Shown in pieces: positions 61,670 to 64,000 of a stretch of 64,000 nt of DNA. Each line of letters opens with the position of its first letter. The stretch's first letter is position 1. The notes under the pieces were generated by a model. The model had not been told where the DNA came from. It was given only the letters and a program-made list of their open reading frames with translations, and did not search any database. Both the position numbers and the translations under genes were made by a program. This DNA is from Slackia sp. (GTDB taxonomy: Bacteria; Actinomycetota; Coriobacteriia; Coriobacteriales; Eggerthellaceae): NCBI GenBank assembly GCA_030525985.1, contig JAUNDR010000003.1, forward strand, positions 1 through 64,000, read 5' to 3'.

Positions 61670-62404
61670 CTATTCGCCGTTCTGACGAGCGGCTTCCTCC
61701 TTCATCTTCTTCAAGAGCGCACGCTGGCGCTGCCTTTTCTCGTTATATGCCTGTTTTTCCGCCCGTTTGCGCGCACGCTCGGCCTCTTCGGCCGCCCGCT
61801 TCGGAGCCTCGGCGGCCTCTTTCGCCGCCTTCGCCGCAGCGCGTTCGGCCTTTCGCTGCTCGCGCTCTTCCGCCGCCTCCACCTTGGAAAACGCACATCC
61901 GCAGTAATTCTGGCGATACATGCCAAGTGCCTTGCTGCGGCGCGTGGCCTCGGGATACTGCTCGCGGAAATCCTGGAACACCGGCTCGATTCCCGCGGCC
62001 GCGCACGCCGCGGAAAGCTCTTCGTGAATCGTATCGATGTATTGGTACGGGCTCACGGTGAGCGTGGTGGCCAGGCCTTCGAAGCCATGGTCGGCGGCAT
62101 AGCGCGCCGCCTCGTCGAGACGCAGACGATAGCAAGCGCGGCATCGGTCGGGACGCGCCGCGGGATCGGTACCGAAAACGCCCGCCGCATTCGCCCATGC
62201 CTGCGGTTCGTACGCCCCTTCGATCACGGATATTCCCTGCTCATGAGCGAAATCAAGCATCGTTTGCAGACGATGGTCGTATTCGGCGGCGGGATGGATG
62301 TTGGAATTCATATACGCGATCGAGATATCATGGCCCGCCTCGAGCAGCAGGCGAAGCGGTTCGAGGGAACACGGCCCGCAGCACGCATGCAGAAGCAATT
62401 TCAC
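61670..62404 (-). CDS. queH: epoxyqueuosine reductase QueH
   Basis: Last step of queuosine synthesis, the non-cobalamin alternative to QueG. 244 residues. Cysteine motifs for the iron-sulphur/iron site: LLHACCGPCSLEPL at the N-terminus, PDRCRACYRLRL in the middle and NYCGCAFS. TTLTVSPYQ is the usual nucleotide/substrate segment. After about residue 175 there is a 70-residue, Ala/Glu/Lys/Arg-rich helical tail, longer than the usual end of the family. The next two genes downstream are queA and tgt. Confidence 0.95.
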   Translation of the reverse strand: MKLLLHACCGPCSLEPLRLLLEAGHDISIAYMNSNIHPAAEYDHRLQTMLDFAHEQGISVIEGAYEPQAWANAAGVFGTDPAARPDRCRACYRLRLDEAARYAADHGFEGLATTLTVSPYQYIDTIHEELSAACAAAGIEPVFQDFREQYPEATRRSKALGMYRQNYCGCAFSKVEAAEEREQRKAERAAAKAAKEAAEAPKRAAEEAERARKRAEKQAYNEKRQRQRALLKKMKEEAARQNGE

Positions 62405-62537
62405 GCGGTTCCTCTTTTCCGGCCGCAGCGGCCTCTGTCTTTTACGTATGCGAACGCGCTTTCGACGCGCCCTGAAACCGCACTATATTACCATGCTGCT
62501 TTACCCGTTCTCCATCCTTCAGAAAAGGACGATACCC

Positions 62538-63272
62538 ATGAATGAACCGCGCGCATACACCACCGTTTTCTTCGATTTGGACGGCACGCTTCTGCCCATC
62601 GATACGGGCGAATTCATGAGGGCCTACACGGTATCGCTCGGCGAGTTCGCCCACGACAACGGCCTCGACGGACGCGGCGTCATGACCGCATTGCTCGAAG
62701 GTGTGAAGGCCATGGCGACGCATGACGGAACGCATTCGAACCACGACGTGTTCTGGAGCGCCTTCGCGAAATCATCCGGACTCGACGCCCAGACGACTGA
62801 AACCCTGTTCGACCGCTATTACGAGGAGCGCTTCAACGACATCGCCCGCCTCGTCACGCCGAATCCGGCGGCGGCGCGCGCGATCGCCACGTTGAAAAGC
62901 AAGGGTTACGCCGTAGCGCTCACCACCATGCCGATGTTTCCCCTGAAAGCCGTGCATGCGCGCCTGAAGTGGGCGGGGCTCGATGCCGCCGATTTCGCCT
63001 TCGTCACCGATTACGCCACCGCCACTTCGGTCAAACCGCAGGTCGCCTATTACGAAGAAGCGTTGCGCCGCGCCGGCGTCGATGCTTCCAACGTGCTTAT
63101 GGTGGGCAACAACACCCGCGAAGACGGTGCCGCCTACCGTGCCGGCTGCGACATCTATTTCGTCACCGACAATCTGATCGAATCCGAAGACGGTCTCGAT
63201 GCGGAAAGCCACAAACACGGCACCCTGGAAGACTTCGCCCGATTCTGCGAAGAACTTCCGAGCATCGCGTAA
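62538..63272 (+). CDS. HAD-superfamily hydrolase
   Basis: 244 residues. HAD motif I FFDLDGTLLPID (nucleophile Asp, general acid two residues on), motif II LTTMPMF (Thr in place of Ser/Thr), motif III Lys in TSVKPQVAYY and motif IV MVGNNTREDGAAY with the metal acids replaced by NN/ED arrangement typical of YjjG/Gph-like members. Cap type C1 helical. Substrate unknown. AAAGGAC precedes ATG 62538. Divergent from queH. Confidence 0.93.
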   Translation: MNEPRAYTTVFFDLDGTLLPIDTGEFMRAYTVSLGEFAHDNGLDGRGVMTALLEGVKAMATHDGTHSNHDVFWSAFAKSSGLDAQTTETLFDRYYEERFNDIARLVTPNPAAARAIATLKSKGYAVALTTMPMFPLKAVHARLKWAGLDAADFAFVTDYATATSVKPQVAYYEEALRRAGVDASNVLMVGNNTREDGAAYRAGCDIYFVTDNLIESEDGLDAESHKHGTLEDFARFCEELPSIA

Positions 63273-63365
63273 AACCACGCTTGCATCCGTCGCGTTCTCG
63301 CACGAAGACGCAACGAAAGCGGATGCCGGCGCCGCAACGCCGCATGGGATATACCTGCGTAAACG

Positions 63366-63395
63366 GAGAAGGGGAGGCGAATGCCTCCCCTTCTC
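63366..63395. terminator. hairpin between the convergent HAD and csp genes
   Basis: Perfect 13-bp stem GAGAAGGGGAGGC / GCCTCCCCTTCTC with a GAAT loop. No T run on either side, so it may act as a bidirectional barrier or an mRNA end protector. Confidence 0.55.
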
Positions 63396-63456
63396 GCTCA
63401 AGAGCATAACGTTCGAACGATCCTTCGACGCGCACGGCGCGAAGGCGCGGTTCCCG

Positions 63457-63660
63457 TTACAGCTTGACGACGTTGCTGGCCTGCTTTTTGCCGTTCTGGC
63501 CCTCGGTCACCTCGAAGGACACGCGTGCGCCTTCGTCGAGGGTCTTATAGCCGTCCATCTTGATTTCCGAGAAATGCACGAACAGGTCTTCACCATCCTC
63601 CTGGGAGATGAATCCGTAACCCTTCTCAGCATTGAACCACTTGACAGTTCCTTCAGCCAT
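63457..63660 (-). CDS. cold-shock protein (CspA family)
   Basis: 67 residues, OB-fold RNA chaperone. RNP-1 KGYGFI at 13-18, RNP-2 DLFVHF at 25-30, and [11 protein letters not shown] at the start. ATG 63660 with GGAAAGAGG about seven bases upstream. The leader of this gene contains three stable hairpins (63676-63774), as in cold-regulated csp mRNAs. Confidence 0.97.
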   Translation of the reverse strand: MAEGTVKWFNAEKGYGFISQEDGEDLFVHFSEIKMDGYKTLDEGARVSFEVTEGQNGKKQASNVVKL

Positions 63661-63675
63661 CTTCGGCCTCTTTCC

Positions 63676-63774
63676 CTTCTCTCGAAAGAGAAGTTAACAC
63701 CCCGGAATCGCCCGGGTAAACCCATCCTATCGAGTGATAGGACCACACGAATCCTACCGTCGGAGACGATAGGA
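63676..63774 (-). promoter_or_regulatory. structured 5' leader of the cold-shock gene
   Basis: Three hairpins in a row. CTTCTCT/AGAGAAG with a TTCG loop on the mRNA (63676-63693) stands right before the ribosome site. TCCTATC/GATAGGA is at 63725-63742. A 10-bp TCCTATCGTC/GACGGTAGGA stem including one G-U pair is at 63752-63774. The two outer ones share the CCTATCG sequence, so alternative pairing between them is possible; a temperature-dependent leader is the likely role. Confidence 0.55.
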
Positions 63775-63913
63775 GAATAGCCTACCATCTTTTGGGCCGC
63801 CGAATACGCAGCATGAGCGAGCGGCGCGGTTTTTCCCCTATCGCCGCAAGAAATACAGAACGCGTACCGCACCCGGAGGACGGCGCAGGCAGCGCAAGCA
63901 TGCCCGTTGCCGC

Positions 63914-64000
63914 CTAGAGAGAATCGCCATCGACGCCGTCTTCGGCAAGAAGCTCATCGAAATCGGCCGCGCAGGGGATGTCGTTGGGACCGGGAGCGTC
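63914..64000 (-). CDS. C-terminal end of an unidentified gene
   Basis: An open frame enters from the right edge and ends at TAG 63914-63916. The last 28 residues are acidic (ADFDELLAEDGVDGDSL) and match nothing that I recognise. Assigned only by an open frame with host-like GC-rich third positions. Confidence 0.4.
   Translation of the reverse strand, partial: DAPGPNDIPCAADFDELLAEDGVDGDSL

Overview
The window is high-GC bacterial chromosome with long antisense open frames, zinc-ribbon S14, a B12-dependent methionine synthase split into separate polypeptides, queuosine genes, a SecD-SecF fusion and a topoisomerase I with archaeal-type motifs. Taken together this suggests an anaerobic actinobacterium of the class Coriobacteriia (Eggerthellaceae-like). 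That placement is inferred from gene content and protein style, not from a 16S gene. Most genes lie on the minus strand.

Layout by region. 0-2.4 kb: 5' part of a phosphohexomutase, a promoter / small ORF / terminator unit, and a GtrA protein. 2.7-12.6 kb: a large membrane protein, adk, coaX-coaB, cdsA-uppS, frr, pyrH and an HtrA protease, with a structured repeat between frr and uppS. 12.8-15 kb: an acetyltransferase and dxr. 15.3-24.5 kb: ribosomal proteins from rplB to secY. This cluster starts at rplB with its own promoter (no rpsJ/rplC/rplD/rplW in front), stops at secY with a terminator (no adk/map/infA behind), and is cut by a promoter before rplE and by a terminator plus a 500-base gap between rpmD and rplO. 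24.8-28.5 kb: a ClC channel and topA.

28.6-46.6 kb is more accessory: a DUF4160/DUF2442 pair bracketed by an 81-bp direct repeat, an MFS exporter with a TetR regulator, DegV, a FecB/FecCD-type ABC importer operon with a SAM methyltransferase, a convergent metF / MetH-activation / metH operon, an MmeI-like restriction-modification enzyme, a U32 peptidase and a PEBP protein. 47-55 kb: proS, ispG, a low-GC membrane protein interrupted at a run of nine G, a DUF1292 gene and secDF. 55-64 kb: a nuclease-fold-like protein, a CMD-cupin fusion, repeat-rich intergenic DNA, tRNA-Glu and tRNA-Gln, tgt-queA-queH, a HAD phosphatase, a cold-shock protein with a structured leader, and the tail of an unidentified gene.

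How the genes connect: dxr, ispG and uppS supply isoprenoids and undecaprenyl diphosphate; cdsA feeds phospholipid synthesis; coaB and coaX are CoA steps; metF, the activation protein and metH form one-carbon/methionine metabolism, next to a metal-chelate or corrinoid-type importer; tgt, queA and queH complete queuosine modification of tRNA.

The least explained features are a two-locus structured repeat whose central hairpin shows compensatory base changes and carries a TTCG loop, the G9 tract in the low-GC membrane protein, and two palindromic MITE-like elements.
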